Origin: Closterium sp. NIES-65
Lineage: Eukaryota > Streptophyta > Zygnematophyceae > Desmidiales > Closteriaceae
Direction of reading: 5' to 3'
DNA: 64,000 bases
NCBI GenBank assembly: GCA_948144175.1
Contig: CANXME010002591.1
Span: forward strand, 2,526,501 to 2,590,500
Numbering within the stretch: the stretch's first letter is position 1; each line of letters opens with the position of its first letter. Under the pieces are notes generated by a model. That model was given only the letters and a program-made list of their open reading frames with translations, was not told where the DNA came from and did no database searches. Positions 32,401 through 43,342 of this stretch are shown here, piece after piece. Position numbers and translations under genes: made by a program.

Positions 32401-34411
32401 GTTTCTATGCCACAGGAATCCAATTCCCTGCACCAGTCATGGCAAGAAAGCAAGCAGGTCAGAAGACAAGCAGGCAAGCAGGCAGCTACTCATGCCAGCA
32501 ACGGAGCATGCACTGGTCTTGTTAATCACCCGCGTGTGCCTTGCACGTGCAGGCATGGGAAGGCTCACAGTCTGGTTAGCTGAACGAGGCTGGCCAGACT
32601 GAAATCAAAGGGCGATGTGATAACACATTTCAATGACCTGCACATGCACATGCACATGCACACGCACACGCACACGCACACGCATCAAACCAATAAAATG
32701 TGGAAATTTGATGCTTGCAAGCAAACGAACTCCTCTTGCTAGGCCATCACAATGAACGGAAGCGTGCAAAACACAAGAAACGCCTGCCCCTGGCCGCACA
32801 TGAGCACACCCCACAAGTGCCCCTCTCCTCTAGCCACTCACAGAGCCTTCAGCTGCGCCATGCTGTTCAGTGTGTCCTGGTCAGGATACCGATGGTGAAG
32901 TCTCCTGCATGCATGGGGCGAATGAAGCATCGGTGGTTCACAGAAAGATATCAACACGCAGAGAAGCGATGCTGTCGTTCTAGGTGTTTGCTCTGAGTGC
33001 CGTTCCGAGTATCGTTCCACATGTTGTTACGACAGTTTTTCCAAGTATTGTTCCAAGTGTCGTTCCAAATGTCGTTGCAAGTGTTGCAAGTGTTGTTGCA
33101 AGTGTCGTTGCAAGTGTTGTTTCAATCCAAGTGCAGAACACAAGGCAAGCGTAAATGGACAGCCTCCATCCATATCCGTGTCCTCGCAGTCGTGGTGGTA
33201 TGGTGGTGTGGGTGGCCTCTGCTGTGACCCATAGAGCAGCACTGAAACTTAAGAAACCCTAGGCACTAGGAGTCAGCAAGCGGCACCAGGAGTCAGGAAG
33301 GGGCACCAGAACAAGGTCACATGGGCTGTACCCTGACAAAGCCCCCTTGATGGGAGCACACGCCCACACACACTTACAGCTCTGTGAGGCTGGTTAGGCG
33401 CGTGATACTGGTTGGGATCGAAGCCCATAATGGAAGTTGATCGAATCGCCTGGGCAGAGCAGAAAGGGGGAGACCAGAAAGGGACAGAGCAGATAAGGGG
33501 AGGGAATGAGAAACAGGGTGGCAGGCAAGAGTATACGAAGCACAAGAGAAGGGACTTTGATGCTTCTGGGTGTACTTCAGACATGGAGGGCCACGCAGCA
33601 CAAGAGAGTAACATGTGTGGCCAGAGTATTAGCACAGCACAGCACCGTATAGCAGGGCACAGCACAGCACAGCACGGCACGGAAGGGCGCACATGGAGGT
33701 GATCATGCCGTCTGAGTCGCATGTGAGGCCTTGCGCTTGTGTGCAGTCGCTCCCCGCCTGCCAGCCTGGGATGGCATTGTTCCACGACGTTTGCAACTCC
33801 TGCAGCACCTCGCCTGCCGCGCAGCCAGCAACAGCAACAGCAAGGCAACGGTGAAAACGAAGGGGGAAAACAGCAAAGGAGGTTTGGCTGTGCGCAGACT
33901 GGGAGTGCAGGGCGGTGTAGGTAGGTGGTGGCGGTGGGGAAGGGAGAAGGGTCGCAGGACAGGGCATGTCCGCAAGAAGCAAGCAGGACGTGGAAGAATG
34001 AGTCTTGTTGATCTTCAATCCGCATTGATTGGAACAATGCCATCCCAAGGAGTCTTGTTGATCTTCAATCCGCATTGATGCTCATCGTAACAGCTTCGCA
34101 CGCATAGAGCTTCTCACAAACAGCTGGCTGACTGACCAACCGATTGACTGACTGACTGCCTGACTGGCCGGGTGGTGGGCTGGCTCCGGAAACGAGCGTG
34201 GTCATGATCTCACCGTGCAAGGCGGTTGAAGTGATTGAATTAAGTCCCATAGGGATGTCTAAATGTGCCCAGCGGGGTTCAGAAGAGTGATCAACGCACC
34301 TTGCGATTCAGCGATGGGCTGTGCGAGCGACGTGCACGGCAGGCAGCAGAAGCATGCGAGCGCCGCAACTAGCGCCAAGATATCGTGACGGGAGCCGCGA
34401 TTCACCGCCAT
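26492..34411 (-). CDS. Leucine-rich-repeat receptor-like kinase, 18 exons, 698 aa predicted
   Basis: Exons (window coordinates, minus strand): 34411-34300, 33813-33693, 33449-33378, 32904-32842, 32427-32350, 31777-31706, 31043-30972, 30731-30660, 30239-30168, 29976-29905, 29596-29487, 29290-29183, 28765-28560, 28091-27947, 27711-27572, 27363-27224, 27087-26979, 26824-26492. All borders are GT/AG and the sum, 2,097 nt, keeps frame. Domains: signal peptide ([20 protein letters not shown]); LRR N-cap ([12 protein letters not shown]...CDSDG); eight LRRs, one per exon (for example [40 protein letters not shown]); Cys-rich exon ([25 protein letters not shown]); membrane helix [20 protein letters not shown]; kinase with [31 protein letters not shown] (RD type), [32 protein letters not shown] and a final RP-M motif. 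It should sit in the plasma membrane and phosphorylate Ser/Thr after binding an unknown ligand. The start at 34411 puts the signal peptide at the N-terminus; an in-frame ATG at 34516 would add 35 residues before it. Exons 3-10 are inferred by eye. Confidence 0.85.
28174..28222 (-). pseudogene. Ghost copy of the exon 14 start in intron 13
   Basis: About 45 nt (minus: acgatggccccaaaggacc and onward) repeat the beginning of exon 14 (28091 leftwards, acceptor side) and then diverge without the rest of the exon. This is a partial intronic duplication with no coding role. Confidence 0.6.
28311..28440. repeat. 52-bp tandem repeat in intron 13
   Basis: Two full copies and the start of a third. The unit begins gcacgcacacctcacac; repeat starts are at about 28311, 28363 and 28415. 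The period is 52 bp and the first two copies are essentially identical. Confidence 0.85.
29037..29175. repeat. Minisatellite in intron 12
   Basis: Seven or so copies of an 18-nt unit of the form gtgaggtggtgtgaagt. It abuts the exon 12 donor at 29183. Confidence 0.85.
30605..30640. repeat. (GACG)n microsatellite in intron 8
   Basis: A short run of GACG units in the intron between LRR exons 8 and 9. Confidence 0.8.
31081..31213 (-). pseudogene. Ghost LRR exon with expanded 33-bp tail in intron 6
   Basis: 31213-31142 (minus) resembles exon 7 (31043-30972): it has the same acceptor context ctg.cag and reads [20 protein letters not shown] in frame. The donor is lost; the segment that should end the exon is instead repeated as a 33-bp unit (starts at 31081, 31114 and 31147). 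It probably arose by exon duplication and decay, and splicing it in would give no downstream donor. Confidence 0.65.
31805..32349. repeat. Low-complexity AGC-rich and GAGTGGG-rich intron 5
   Basis: 31805-31960 is rich in AGC/GGAGC units. 32100-32345 is a degenerate minisatellite of gtgagtaggggg-like units reaching the exon 5 donor. Long frames here are composition artefacts. Confidence 0.8.
32640..32690. repeat. CA/CG-rich microsatellite in intron 4
   Basis: Short cacatg and cacacg units repeated. Confidence 0.8.
33003..33125. repeat. 12-15 nt minisatellite in intron 3
   Basis: A degenerate unit gttccaagtgtc / gttgcaagtgtc is repeated about nine times. Confidence 0.75.
34001..34079. repeat. 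50-bp direct repeat in intron 1
   Basis: The 29-nt core beginning agtcttgttgatcttcaa occurs at 34001 and again at 34051. Confidence 0.9.
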
Positions 34412-35637
34412 AGCCGGCAGGTTGAAGCGTCCGCCTGACTGCGATAGGAGGGACGACTTGGAGCAGCAGGCTTGGCGGTCTTTTTCTAGAAAGCCGCTCC
34501 TACCCTTTTTCGGCAACCGACGGATTCAGAACACCGGCCTGCTTGTCAGATTTCTAACTCTACCGCCACGTGGCAGTCGGACGGCCTAAAAGGGACGTTG
34601 GGAACCTGCCGTGCGTTGCACCGAGCTAATTCCGTATTGTTATTATCAGGAATTCGCAAAGGGCGAGCTGGATGCGTGTTGAACTCCAGGTAGCTTATGC
34701 GGGGCTCGGCTCGTAGCGTGCGTGAGAACACGAACAAGAGTCTAGCTCGATCTGGTGGGACGATTTGACTCTGGCTTGCTCTGATATAGTGCTTCGACAC
34801 GGACGGCTCGCGCTATTCCGCCTTGCCTGGCGTGCTCGTTGACGGAGACAGGGAAGGGACGGAGCAGGAAACACTAGAGAGCAGCGCAGGAGAAGAGCAC
34901 TGCGAGAACGCAGATCCCGTGAGGAACAAGGCAACGTGTCGTGAATATAATGGAATGGCATTCTGACCTCGGCCACTCCACCTGCAGACTTTTGTCTCTC
35001 CGCGTCGCCTGCCGCGCGCGGAAGCTTCCCCCCTGGAACAATGCCCAATCCGTTCCCCCAAACAACACGCTACGGGTGGGGCCATGAATGCGCGTCTAGC
35101 TCAAGTATCTGCTCCGCAAATAATTCTGCGTTGTGGCAAGCGTGTCACACACTGATGCCGGCGTGGTCGTATCACACAACCTTCTGTATGTTTGTTTCGC
35201 CGCGACGCAAAACTGTGAACTTGAAAACCGCTTTTCACCGTCTGGAACCGTCCTCAGCCGCGGAGCGTAAACTGGGTGTGTACAAGCTGACTGGCAATTA
35301 TTGATCCTGAAGTGACGCGAGAGTAACTATTTGGCGAACATCGCGAAATGTTTATTGAAAGCAATTTTGCCTAATTCCTTACTGAGGCACCCTATGCACG
35401 TACAATTCCAACTTTCAGAGTTGAGGCTCGGTCCGACGACCTCGCCTTCCGAACGTCCCTCTCGTCGCCTTCGGATTTCCCAAACCCAGATCTGCACCCA
35501 ACCTTGCGCGGTCCCACGACCTCGACCTAGCTAGCCTTCGCTATATCTATGCTAGGTCTCATTATTCAGCTAGTTGATGTAATCACTTCCGCAATATTGC
35601 ATTCTGCGCACTCTTCTTTCTTACAACTTATAGCACT
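34412..35637. other. Intergenic region upstream of the receptor kinase
   Basis: About 1.2 kb between the kinase start and the gypsy C leader. No gene, RNA or repeat was recognised. The side near 34412 should contain the kinase promoter. The right part (about 35290-35635) may be the LTR of element C, ending in CA at 35635, but no second copy exists to define it. Confidence 0.45.
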
Positions 35638-36000
35638 TGGTATCACAGCTACTTTCCTAGGTTACCCTCGCGTTTCCAATGTAGTTTTAGTAGAGGGTGC
35701 GATAGACTTGGTGGGCTGCAAAGCGGTCGGCTGAGAAATAGATACGATTATTTCGCTCCGACTACGCTAGCGTTTGCGCCTTTATCAAAGTCATAAAAAT
35801 TACTGTGAACCCCCGCCCATTAGGATGAGTCTGAGAAACATGAATCAGGCTGAGTTTGACACGTTCATGCAGGACTTTCGGGCGATGCAGGCCAACTTGC
35901 AGACTATGTCTCGCGAGGTGGAGCGCTTGAAGGTGGAAAACGCCGAACTACGCCGGGCGCGAATTGAAGCGCGCCAGGAGTCGCCCGTTGTAGACGAAGC
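35638..36000 (+). mobile_element. Ty3/gypsy C, piece 1: PBS, leader and gag start
   Basis: A candidate PBS TGGTATCACAGC (35638-35649), one mismatch from the initiator-Met PBS, lies two bases after a CA end. ATG 35825 starts an open frame with a charged coiled-coil-like segment (MQANLQTMSREVERLKVENA). It runs into the 5' LTR of A2 at 36001. The frame joins that after A2 (43482). Confidence 0.6.
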
Positions 36001-36134
36001 TGTCAGAATATTATAGCTTACTCATTTATGTAGGCTATAGTGGGGTATCCCATAGGGGGTACAACCCAGTTAGGGTTTCCTATTTGTACTCACTTCGTTC
36101 ATAGTTCACGCATTCTCTCGTTCACTTCTTGTCA
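36001..36134 (+). repeat. A2 5' LTR (134 bp)
   Basis: TGTCAGAATATT...TTCTTGTCA. It is preceded by TSD GAAGC. Confidence 0.96.
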
Positions 36135-36200
36135 TGGAATCAGAGCAGGTTCCCCTGTGGGAACTGTGCTTCGGGCCCACCACCTAGAACTTTTTTTTTC
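36135..36200 (+). promoter_or_regulatory. A2 PBS, hairpin and GGGCCCACC box
   Basis: PBS tggaatcagagc (36135-36146), stem GTTCCC-cctgt-GGGAAC class, then GGGCCCACCAC and a T10 run. The hairpin and box match A1, A3, D and F. Confidence 0.85.
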
Positions 36201-36204
36201 TGCC

Positions 36205-37060
36205 CTGGCGCCCGCCCTAGCGCCCGCCCTAGCGCCCGCCCTTTCGAGCCGCCCGTTAGCGCCGCCCGTTAGCGCCGCCTGTTAGCGCCGCCCGTGCGGC
36301 TGCCCGTTCGCGCCGCCCTTTGCGCAGCCAGTAGCGCCGCCCGTGCGGCCGCCCGTTAGCGCCGCCCGTGCGGCCGCCCGTAGCGCCGCCCGTGAGCCGC
36401 CGCCCGTAGCGCCGCCCGTGAGCCGCCGCCCGTCGCGCCACCCTTTAGCGCCGCCCGTGCGCCGCCGCCCGTGAGCGCCGCCCGTGACGCAGCCGCCCGT
36501 GAACCGCCGCCCGTGACGCCGCCGCCCGTCCCGCCGCCCGCCCGTCACGCCGCCCGCCCGTGAGCCGGCGCTGCCCGCAAACCGCCCACCCGTGGGCCTT
36601 CAGCCCGCCCGTGAACTGCCGACGCCGCCCGTGAGCAGCCGACGCCGCCGACGCCGCCCGTGAGCCGCCGACGCCACCCGTGAGCCGCCGACGCCGCTGC
36701 CGCTGCCGTCGCCCGTGAGCCGCCGACGCCGCCGACGCCGCCCGTGAGCCGCCGACGCCGCTGCCGCTGCCGTCGCCCGTGAGCCGCCGACGCCGCCGCC
36801 GCCGCCCGTGAGCCGCCCTGGCCGCCCGCCCAGCCGCCCGTGAGCTCCCCGCGCGCCGTCCCAGCCGCCCGTGAGCCGCCACCGAGCCGCCCCAGCCGCC
36901 CGTGCCGCCGCCCGAGCCGCCTGAGCCGCCCGAGCCGCCCGGGCCGCTCGCGCCGCCCTAGCCACCCGAGCCGCCCGAGCCGCCCGAGCCGCCCGAGCCG
37001 CCCGAGCCGCCCGAGCCGCCCGAGCCGCCCGAGCCGCCCGAGCTGCCCGAGCCGCCAGAG
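36205..37060 (+). repeat. A2 leader: GC-rich tandem arrays
   Basis: First cgccgcccgt(g/t)agc-like units (36240-36560), then gtgagccgccgacgccgc-like units (36560-36830), then about 12 copies of the 9-mer cgagccgcc (36945-37055). The long frames on both strands here are shadows. Confidence 0.9.
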
Positions 37061-37165
37061 GAGCTGCACTCCTGCTCCTGTCGGGCTACTGCTGCTCCTG
37101 GGCTGTGTACCTGCGCCGCTGACCTACCCGACTCTTCCTGCCCGGTGAGACTGTCAGCTGCTGTC

Positions 37166-40100
37166 ATGGCCACCCCCAATGTCCTAGCTTTTGACGCTGA
37201 GGGTAGAGCCATTGACTTTGCAGTCTGGATTGAAGACCTGCAGCTGTACTTACTGTGTGATGCGGTCGATGAGGTCTCTCTCTTTGACTTTGTCTCTGGC
37301 GCTGTCCCTGCCCCTCCTACTGATGCTGATTCCGCCGTTCGCTCCAAGTGGGCGACCCGCGATGCTGCTGCACGTCTTGCTGTGCGTCGCCACCTCACTT
37401 CCTCCGAGCGTGCCCACTTTAGTCAGTGCAAGACCGCTCAGGCCTTGTACGACGCTGTAGTTGCACGCTACTCCTCCCCTTCCTCCGCTACGCTGAGCCG
37501 CCTCATGCTACCTTTTCTCTTCCCTGACCTCGCTGCCTTTCCCACTGTCGCTGACCTCATTACCCACCTCCGTGCTAGTGACGCTCGCTACCGCGCTGCC
37601 CTTCCTGCTGAGTTCTGCGCCGCCAACCCTCCTCCCATGTACATCACTCTCTACTTTCTTGTCACCCGTCTCCCTGAGTCCCTTCGTGTCGTTAGGGACC
37701 AGTTTCTCTCTTTCTGTCCCACCACCCTCACTGTCGACCTCCTTGAGGAGTCCCTGCTAGCGGCTGAGAAGAGCATAGTCGCTGTAGGGGCCTCTCGGGG
37801 TGACCCTCGCACCCCCATCTTTGAGGGGTGTTCTCCTTCCCCCCTGCTGCCCTCTGTCGCCTCTGCCGCTGCGGCCGACCTCGCTGGTTTTGAGTCGGTC
37901 GGTGCGGCGTCTGCCCCCAGCGGTAGACGCCGCTCTGGCAAGGGCAAGGGGGGCAAGGGAGCGGGTGGAGCTAGAGGAGGCAGTGGCGGAGGAGGTGGGG
38001 GTGGCGGGGGGAGTGGGGGTGGCAGTGGAGGTGGTGGCGGGAGTGGAGGTACTGGTGGAGGCGGTGGAGGCGGAGGTGGCGGCGGAGGCGGTAGCGGAGG
38101 AGGCGGGGGCGAGGGTACCAGTGGGGGCGGTGGCGGTGGAGACGGGGGCGGTGGTGGAGGCGGGAGTGGCGGTGGCGGCGGGGGTCGGAGTGGCTCGTCC
38201 CAGCGGAGCAGCTCTGGGGGTGGTCAGCGCCAGCAGCAGCAGCAGCAGCAGCGCACTCGCACCGTCCCCGCCCCTCAGCAGCTCCGTGAGTGGTACTTGC
38301 AGCGTCAGCGTGGTGGTGCGTTTGGTCCCTGCCCCTACGTTCTTCGCACCGGCGACCGTGCGGGGGAGAGGTGTGGAGGCACCCACACAGCCCACCGCTG
38401 CTTTGGCCGCCTGACCGATGCCTGGCGTCAGCAGTTTCCGGAGGCCGCTGAGATCCCCCGCTGGGGGGAGCTGTCTAGGGCTGGTGTAGCCGTTTATGAT
38501 CTTGACTTTGATGCTATTCTTTCTGCTATGTATGTTGTGACTGGTAGTGATGAGGATGACTGTTACTGGTGTTTCCCGCCCGACCCGGGCATTGGTACTG
38601 CTGCGTCAGGTACTAGTGAGGCTGCTGCTCTAGGTGCCAGTGCGTCTGTGCTCTCAGGTACTGGTGAGTCTGCCCTCTCAGGTACTGTGTCGGCTTCGGC
38701 CTCTCACACCTTCACCCTTGACTCTGGAGCTTCTCGCTCCTTCTTTCGGGACCGCACTACTCTCACGCCGCTGAGTCGGCCGGTTGCGGTGTCCCTGGCT
38801 GACCCCTCTGGGGGGCCTGTCCTGTCTCGCTTCTCCACGGTACTTCCGTGTCCGGCGGCCCCCTCTGGCACCCTGTCTGGTCTCTACCTCCCCTCGTTCT
38901 CGACGAACCTGGTGAGTGGTGCTGACCTACAGGATGCGGGTGTCCACCAGTTCACTCCTGCTCGTCAGCGGGTGACCCACTGCACGGAGGCTAGCACGGG
39001 ACGCCACCTGGCTACGTTTACACGTCGGCCAGGGTCGAGCCTGTACACACTGACCACTGCTTCTCCTCCAGGTACTGAGTCTGGTAGGGTCCCTTCGTCT
39101 GGTCAGGTGTTTGCCGCAGCGTCCAGGTCTGGTCCTGAGTCTTCCCCCTGTTCGTGTCGTCGTCTGTCTCACGAGACCCTCCTCTGGCACCACCGCCTTG
39201 GCCACCCCTCTCTGCTTCGGCTCAGAGGCATGGCCTCCCGTCTTCTTGTGTCTGGTCTCCCCCGGTCTCTACCTCCCCTTCCTCAGGGCCCTGGCCCTGC
39301 CTGTGTCCCCTGTGTCGAGGGGCGCCAGCGTGCTGCCCCTCACTCCTCCCAGTTTCCTCCGACAGAGGCCCCGCTGCAGACACTTCACATGGACGTGTGG
39401 GGCCCAGCCCGCGTCCGTGGACAGGGTCAGGAGCGCTACTTCCTGCTCGTTGTTGACGACTACTCGCATTACACCACAGTCTTCCCCTTGCGCAGCAAGG
39501 GTGAGGTTACTGAGGTGCTGATCGACTGGATCCGCGCAGCTCGTCTTCAGCTCAGGCAGAGCTTTGGCTCCGACTTTCCTGTGTTGCGTCTGCACTCTGA
39601 CAGAGGCGGAGAGTTCTCCTCTAGCCTTCTACGTGCCTACTGTCGGGCGCGAGGCATCCGCCAGTCCTTCACGCTTCCGGACTCCCCACAGCAAAATGGG
39701 ATTGCTGAGCGCCGCATTGGCATGGTCATGGACGTCGCCCGTACGTCCATGATGCATGCGGCTGCCCCCCATTTTCTGTGGCCGTTTGCGGTCAGGTACG
39801 CAGCGCATCAGATCAACCTCCACCCCAGGGTCTCCAGGCCGGAGACCTCCCCAGCCCTGCTGTGGACGGGGAAGGTTGGCGATGCGTCGGCGTTCCGGGT
39901 CTGGGGATCTCGAGCGTTTGTCCGCGACTTGTCTGCGGACAAGCTGTCCCCTCGCGCTGCTCCCTGCGTCTTCCTAGGGTTCCCCCCCGACGCCCCTGGG
40001 TGGCAATTCTACCACCCCTCCTCTCGACGTGTTCTGTCCTCCCAGGACGTCACGTTCGACGAGTCGGTACCCTACTACCGCCTCTTCCCCTACCGCACTC

Positions 40101-43100
40101 CGTCCCTCCCCCCACCCCCGCTCTTCTTGGTACCAGGTCCCCCCCCGGTAGTCCCCCTCCCCCCTCAGGGTCCTGCCCCTTCAGGTGTGTCCCAGGTAGA
40201 CGCGGTCGAGCCTGTCGAGGTCACTGGTGACTCTGGTGCTGCTGCGGGAGCTGAGCCTGGGGGTGCGGAGTCTGGGGGTGCTGAGCCTGGGGGTGCGGAG
40301 TCTGGGGGTGCTGAGCCTGGGGGTGCGGAGTCTGGGGGTGCTGAGTCTGGGGGTGCTGAGCCTGGGGGTGCTGAGCCTGGGGGTGCTGAGCCTGGAGGTG
40401 CTGCGCCTGGGGGTGCTGTGTCTGGGGGTGCTGAGCCTGGAGGTGCCGAGCCTGGGGGTGCTGCGCCTGGGAGTGCTATGCCTAGGGGTGCTGAGCCTGG
40501 GGGTGCTGAGCCTGGGGGTGCTTCGTCTCGCCGGGAGCCACTCTCCCCACAGGAGCTGCGTGAGTGGTTTGCCAGGCGCTGGAGGCGTGCTGCTGGTGCG
40601 GGTGGTTCTTCGGCTGCAGAGGGCACTGCTGCCGCGCGTCCCGGCGGTGCTCGTCCTGTGGGTGCTGGAGCTGCTGGGTCTGCGAGTTCTTCTGGAGCTG
40701 GTGCTGCTGAGGGTGTTGGCGCTGAGCCTGCCGCTGGCGGTCCGACTGACAGTGCTCCTGGTGCTGCTGCTGGAGGTTCTGGAGCTTCTGGTGGTGCTGC
40801 TGGAGGTGCTACTGGAGTGGGTGCTCCTGCCGGGGGTGCTGGTGCTGTTCCTGCTGTTTCTGGCGTCGCCGCGCGGCCCCGACCGTACTTCGTTCCGCTC
40901 CTGCAGCAGGTTCTTCGTCTTCCACCTCCTCCTCCTCCCTTAGAGGGTCCGCAGCCTGTCCGGTCACAGCCACAGCTACAGCCTGCCTCCCCTTTGCCTG
41001 CTCCTTCTCCCTACGCTGGTCCGACTGGAGGTCTTACTGAGCGTCGTGAGCCTGCGTCTCGTCCTGCGTCGCCTGTTCGTACTGAGCGCGCTAGTGGTCG
41101 CGGGTCGCGTCAGCGTCCTCCTCCTGTCCCTGGCACGCACCGGATGTCACTGCGTCCGTCCACTGCTCCTCTGCGTGCCCCTTTACCTTCTCCTCCTGCT
41201 TCCTCTCTTCCTGCTCTTGCCGACCCGGAGTCGGACTCTCTTCGTGCTGCCAGTCCTACTGTCACGCGTCTCCTTGCTACTGCTGTCACTGACCCTTCCT
41301 TCGAGTCGTCTGCTGCGTCTGCCCTTGTCACTGAGCTTGTCGACTTTGCTGCGCGCTGTCGTCTAGACTACGCTGCCAGTCTTGTCGCTGAGTCTGAGTC
41401 TGCCTGTCCTCCGTCCGTCGGGGGTGAGTGTGCCCTCGGCACGGACGTCCTTGAGGACAGGCAGGAGGAGTTCCAGTGTCTGGCCGCCGCTTTACCCCAT
41501 CTCGCGTCTGTACTGCTAGCCCCTGAGGGAGACCCGGATGCACCAGACATCCCGACTCCGCGCTCTTACGCGGAGGCGATAGAGGGTCCCTACTCCTCTC
41601 AGTGGCAGGCAGCTATGGATGCAGAGATGGCTTCCTGGAAGTCCACAGGCACCTACGTCGACGCTGTCCCCCCTTCTGGGGCGAACATCGTCAGTGGCAT
41701 GTGGATTTTCAGGGTGAAGCGGCCGCCGGGTTCTCCGCCTGTCTTCAAGGCGCGTTACGTGGCTCGTGGCTTCAGTCAGCGGCAGGGGGTTGACTACTTT
41801 CAGACCTTCTCCCCCACCCCGAAGATGACCACTCTTCGGGTTCTGCTGCACGTTGCTGCTCACCGTGACTACGAGCTGCACTCTCTCGACTTCAGCACAG
41901 CTTTCTTGCAGGGCAGTCTGCACGAGGAGATCTGGCTGCGCCGCCCACCTGGCTTCACTGGGTCTTTCCCTCCTGGTACCCAGTGGAGTCTCCGGCGTCC
42001 AGTCTACGGTCTCCGCCAGGCGCCACGTGAGTGGCACGACACACTGAGGACTACGCTCGCGGCACTTGGGTTTGCTCCGTCTACTGCCAACCCGTCGCTG
42101 TTTCTGCGCACCGACACCTCTCTGCCGCCGTTCTACATCCTCGTGTACGTCAACGACTTGGTCTTTGCCACAGCTGACACTGCTGGACTCGCCTACGTGA
42201 AGTCCGAGCTGCAGAAGAGACATACGTGCACTGACCTGGGTGAACTGCGTAGCTACCTTGGTTTGCAGATCACCCGGGACAGAGCGCGCCGCACCATTAC
42301 CCTGACTCAGTCACACATGGTGCAGCAGGTCCTTCAGCGCTTCGGCTTCACGTACTCCTCGCCTCAGGCCACTCCTCTGCCTACTCGCCACTCGCTCTCA
42401 GCTCTGCCTTCGGATGAGTCCGTAGAGTCGAGTGGCCCGTACCCAGAGCTTGTTGGCTGCCTCATGTACCTGATGACCTGCACACGTCCTGACCTTGCAT
42501 ACCCTCTTAGCATTCTAGCACGCTATGTTGCTCCTGGGAGACACCGACCAGAGCACATGGCTGCAGCGAAGAGGGTGTTGCGTTACTTGTGCAGTACGTC
42601 GGGCATGGGGCTAGTGCTTGGAGGGCGCAGTCCAGTGGTCCTCACTGGGCACGCAGACGCTTCCTGGGCTGACGACCAGGCTACGCAGCGGTCGTCACAG
42701 GGTTACACCTTCAGCCTTGGCTCCGGCTCTGTTTCGTGGCGGGCTACTCGCTCGTCTTCTGTTCTGGGCTCCAGTTGTGAGGCTGAGATCTACGCTGGGG
42801 CTATGGCTGCACAGGAGTTACGCTGGCTCACCTACCTGCTGACCGACCTTGGAGAGCAGCCTCGTTCTCCTCCAGTCCTGTACGTAGACAACAAGGCCAT
42901 GCTGGCCTTGTGTCGAGAGCAGCGACTGGAGCACAGAACGAAGCACATTGCCCTCCGCTACTTCCTTGCTCGTGAGCTGCAGCAGCGTGGACAGTTGCGA
43001 CTTGCGTACGTGGCCTCTGAGGCCAACACTGCTGATGTCTTCACTAAGGCACTTGCGCCTTGTGATCATCAGCGTTGTTGCACGCAGTTGGGTCTTGTGT

Positions 43101-43129
43101 CTGTCTTGCCTCACTTGCTCACTTCTTGA
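37166..43129 (+). CDS. A2 Gag-Pol polyprotein, 1,987 codons
   Basis: ATG 37166 ([18 protein letters not shown]) is preferred over 37145 because A1 and A3 start at the same codon. Order by residue: Gag core 1-260 ([30 protein letters not shown]); poly-Gly 268-345; Cys/His motif CX13CX3HX4C about 388-412; protease [10 protein letters not shown] about 517; pre-integrase [15 protein letters not shown]...CVPC; integrase HMDVWGPA about 741, [20 protein letters not shown] about 847; [12 protein letters not shown] repeats about 1025-1122; Pro-rich linker; RT from about 1480, active site [10 protein letters not shown] at 1660-1669; RNase [10 protein letters not shown] about 1826, [26 protein letters not shown]. 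The frame is complete, but the first Asp of YVDD is Asn (42152-42154), which should abolish RT. Copia proteins form the particle, cut, copy and integrate the element. Confidence 0.95.
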   Translation: MATPNVLAFDAEGRAIDFAVWIEDLQLYLLCDAVDEVSLFDFVSGAVPAPPTDADSAVRSKWATRDAAARLAVRRHLTSSERAHFSQCKTAQALYDAVVARYSSPSSATLSRLMLPFLFPDLAAFPTVADLITHLRASDARYRAALPAEFCAANPPPMYITLYFLVTRLPESLRVVRDQFLSFCPTTLTVDLLEESLLAAEKSIVAVGASRGDPRTPIFEGCSPSPLLPSVASAAAADLAGFESVGAASAPSGRRRSGKGKGGKGAGGARGGSGGGGGGGGGSGGGSGGGGGSGGTGGGGGGGGGGGGGSGGGGGEGTSGGGGGGDGGGGGGGSGGGGGGRSGSSQRSSSGGGQRQQQQQQQRTRTVPAPQQLREWYLQRQRGGAFGPCPYVLRTGDRAGERCGGTHTAHRCFGRLTDAWRQQFPEAAEIPRWGELSRAGVAVYDLDFDAILSAMYVVTGSDEDDCYWCFPPDPGIGTAASGTSEAAALGASASVLSGTGESALSGTVSASASHTFTLDSGASRSFFRDRTTLTPLSRPVAVSLADPSGGPVLSRFSTVLPCPAAPSGTLSGLYLPSFSTNLVSGADLQDAGVHQFTPARQRVTHCTEASTGRHLATFTRRPGSSLYTLTTASPPGTESGRVPSSGQVFAAASRSGPESSPCSCRRLSHETLLWHHRLGHPSLLRLRGMASRLLVSGLPRSLPPLPQGPGPACVPCVEGRQRAAPHSSQFPPTEAPLQTLHMDVWGPARVRGQGQERYFLLVVDDYSHYTTVFPLRSKGEVTEVLIDWIRAARLQLRQSFGSDFPVLRLHSDRGGEFSSSLLRAYCRARGIRQSFTLPDSPQQNGIAERRIGMVMDVARTSMMHAAAPHFLWPFAVRYAAHQINLHPRVSRPETSPALLWTGKVGDASAFRVWGSRAFVRDLSADKLSPRAAPCVFLGFPPDAPGWQFYHPSSRRVLSSQDVTFDESVPYYRLFPYRTPSLPPPPLFLVPGPPPVVPLPPQGPAPSGVSQVDAVEPVEVTGDSGAAAGAEPGGAESGGAEPGGAESGGAEPGGAESGGAESGGAEPGGAEPGGAEPGGAAPGGAVSGGAEPGGAEPGGAAPGSAMPRGAEPGGAEPGGASSRREPLSPQELREWFARRWRRAAGAGGSSAAEGTAAARPGGARPVGAGAAGSASSSGAGAAEGVGAEPAAGGPTDSAPGAAAGGSGASGGAAGGATGVGAPAGGAGAVPAVSGVAARPRPYFVPLLQQVLRLPPPPPPLEGPQPVRSQPQLQPASPLPAPSPYAGPTGGLTERREPASRPASPVRTERASGRGSRQRPPPVPGTHRMSLRPSTAPLRAPLPSPPASSLPALADPESDSLRAASPTVTRLLATAVTDPSFESSAASALVTELVDFAARCRLDYAASLVAESESACPPSVGGECALGTDVLEDRQEEFQCLAAALPHLASVLLAPEGDPDAPDIPTPRSYAEAIEGPYSSQWQAAMDAEMASWKSTGTYVDAVPPSGANIVSGMWIFRVKRPPGSPPVFKARYVARGFSQRQGVDYFQTFSPTPKMTTLRVLLHVAAHRDYELHSLDFSTAFLQGSLHEEIWLRRPPGFTGSFPPGTQWSLRRPVYGLRQAPREWHDTLRTTLAALGFAPSTANPSLFLRTDTSLPPFYILVYVNDLVFATADTAGLAYVKSELQKRHTCTDLGELRSYLGLQITRDRARRTITLTQSHMVQQVLQRFGFTYSSPQATPLPTRHSLSALPSDESVESSGPYPELVGCLMYLMTCTRPDLAYPLSILARYVAPGRHRPEHMAAAKRVLRYLCSTSGMGLVLGGRSPVVLTGHADASWADDQATQRSSQGYTFSLGSGSVSWRATRSSSVLGSSCEAEIYAGAMAAQELRWLTYLLTDLGEQPRSPPVLYVDNKAMLALCREQRLEHRTKHIALRYFLARELQQRGQLRLAYVASEANTADVFTKALAPCDHQRCCTQLGLVSVLPHLLTS

Positions 43130-43342
43130 CCTTGCTTGTACCTTCACCTATATATACTCTTGCTCTTACTTGCTTGACTCTTGTATATCTTTATATATGA
43201 TCTTGCATGTGAACTGGCCTTCTGGCCTTTTGAACTTGTGCTCGGAATGTGTGGTGACTTTGTGATCCACCCTGAGCTTTGCTTTGCTTTGCTTGACTGG
43301 TCTTGTGACCCCTTGTTCTCCCCCACTTTGCCTATGGGGGTG
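43130..43342 (+). other. A2 3' untranslated block and PPT
   Basis: Conserved with A1 and A3. It has a TA-rich run (43150-43200), gatccaccctgagc, gctttgctttgc, and PPT ctatgggggtg at 43332-43342. Confidence 0.85.

Noticed and set aside
34259..34516. Upstream ATG (34516) as the kinase start
   Set aside because: It would put 35 polar residues before the hydrophobic signal peptide; ATG 34411 places the signal peptide at the N-terminus. It cannot be excluded without transcript data.
35041..35304. 87-codon plus-strand ORF upstream of the kinase
   Set aside because: No motif, no neighbour context, and composition like the surrounding intergenic DNA.
36256..37069. Minus-strand Arg/Gly/Leu repeat ORFs (GRLGRLGRL, AHGRR)
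   Set aside because: Antisense of the A2 leader tandem array; no start context and no conservation in A1, A3 or F, where the array differs.
37757..38395. Minus-strand Thr/Ala/Pro ORF opposite the Gly-rich Gag segment
   Set aside because: Antisense of GGN codons. The same happens at 45376-46014 and 61343-61786, so it is a shadow.
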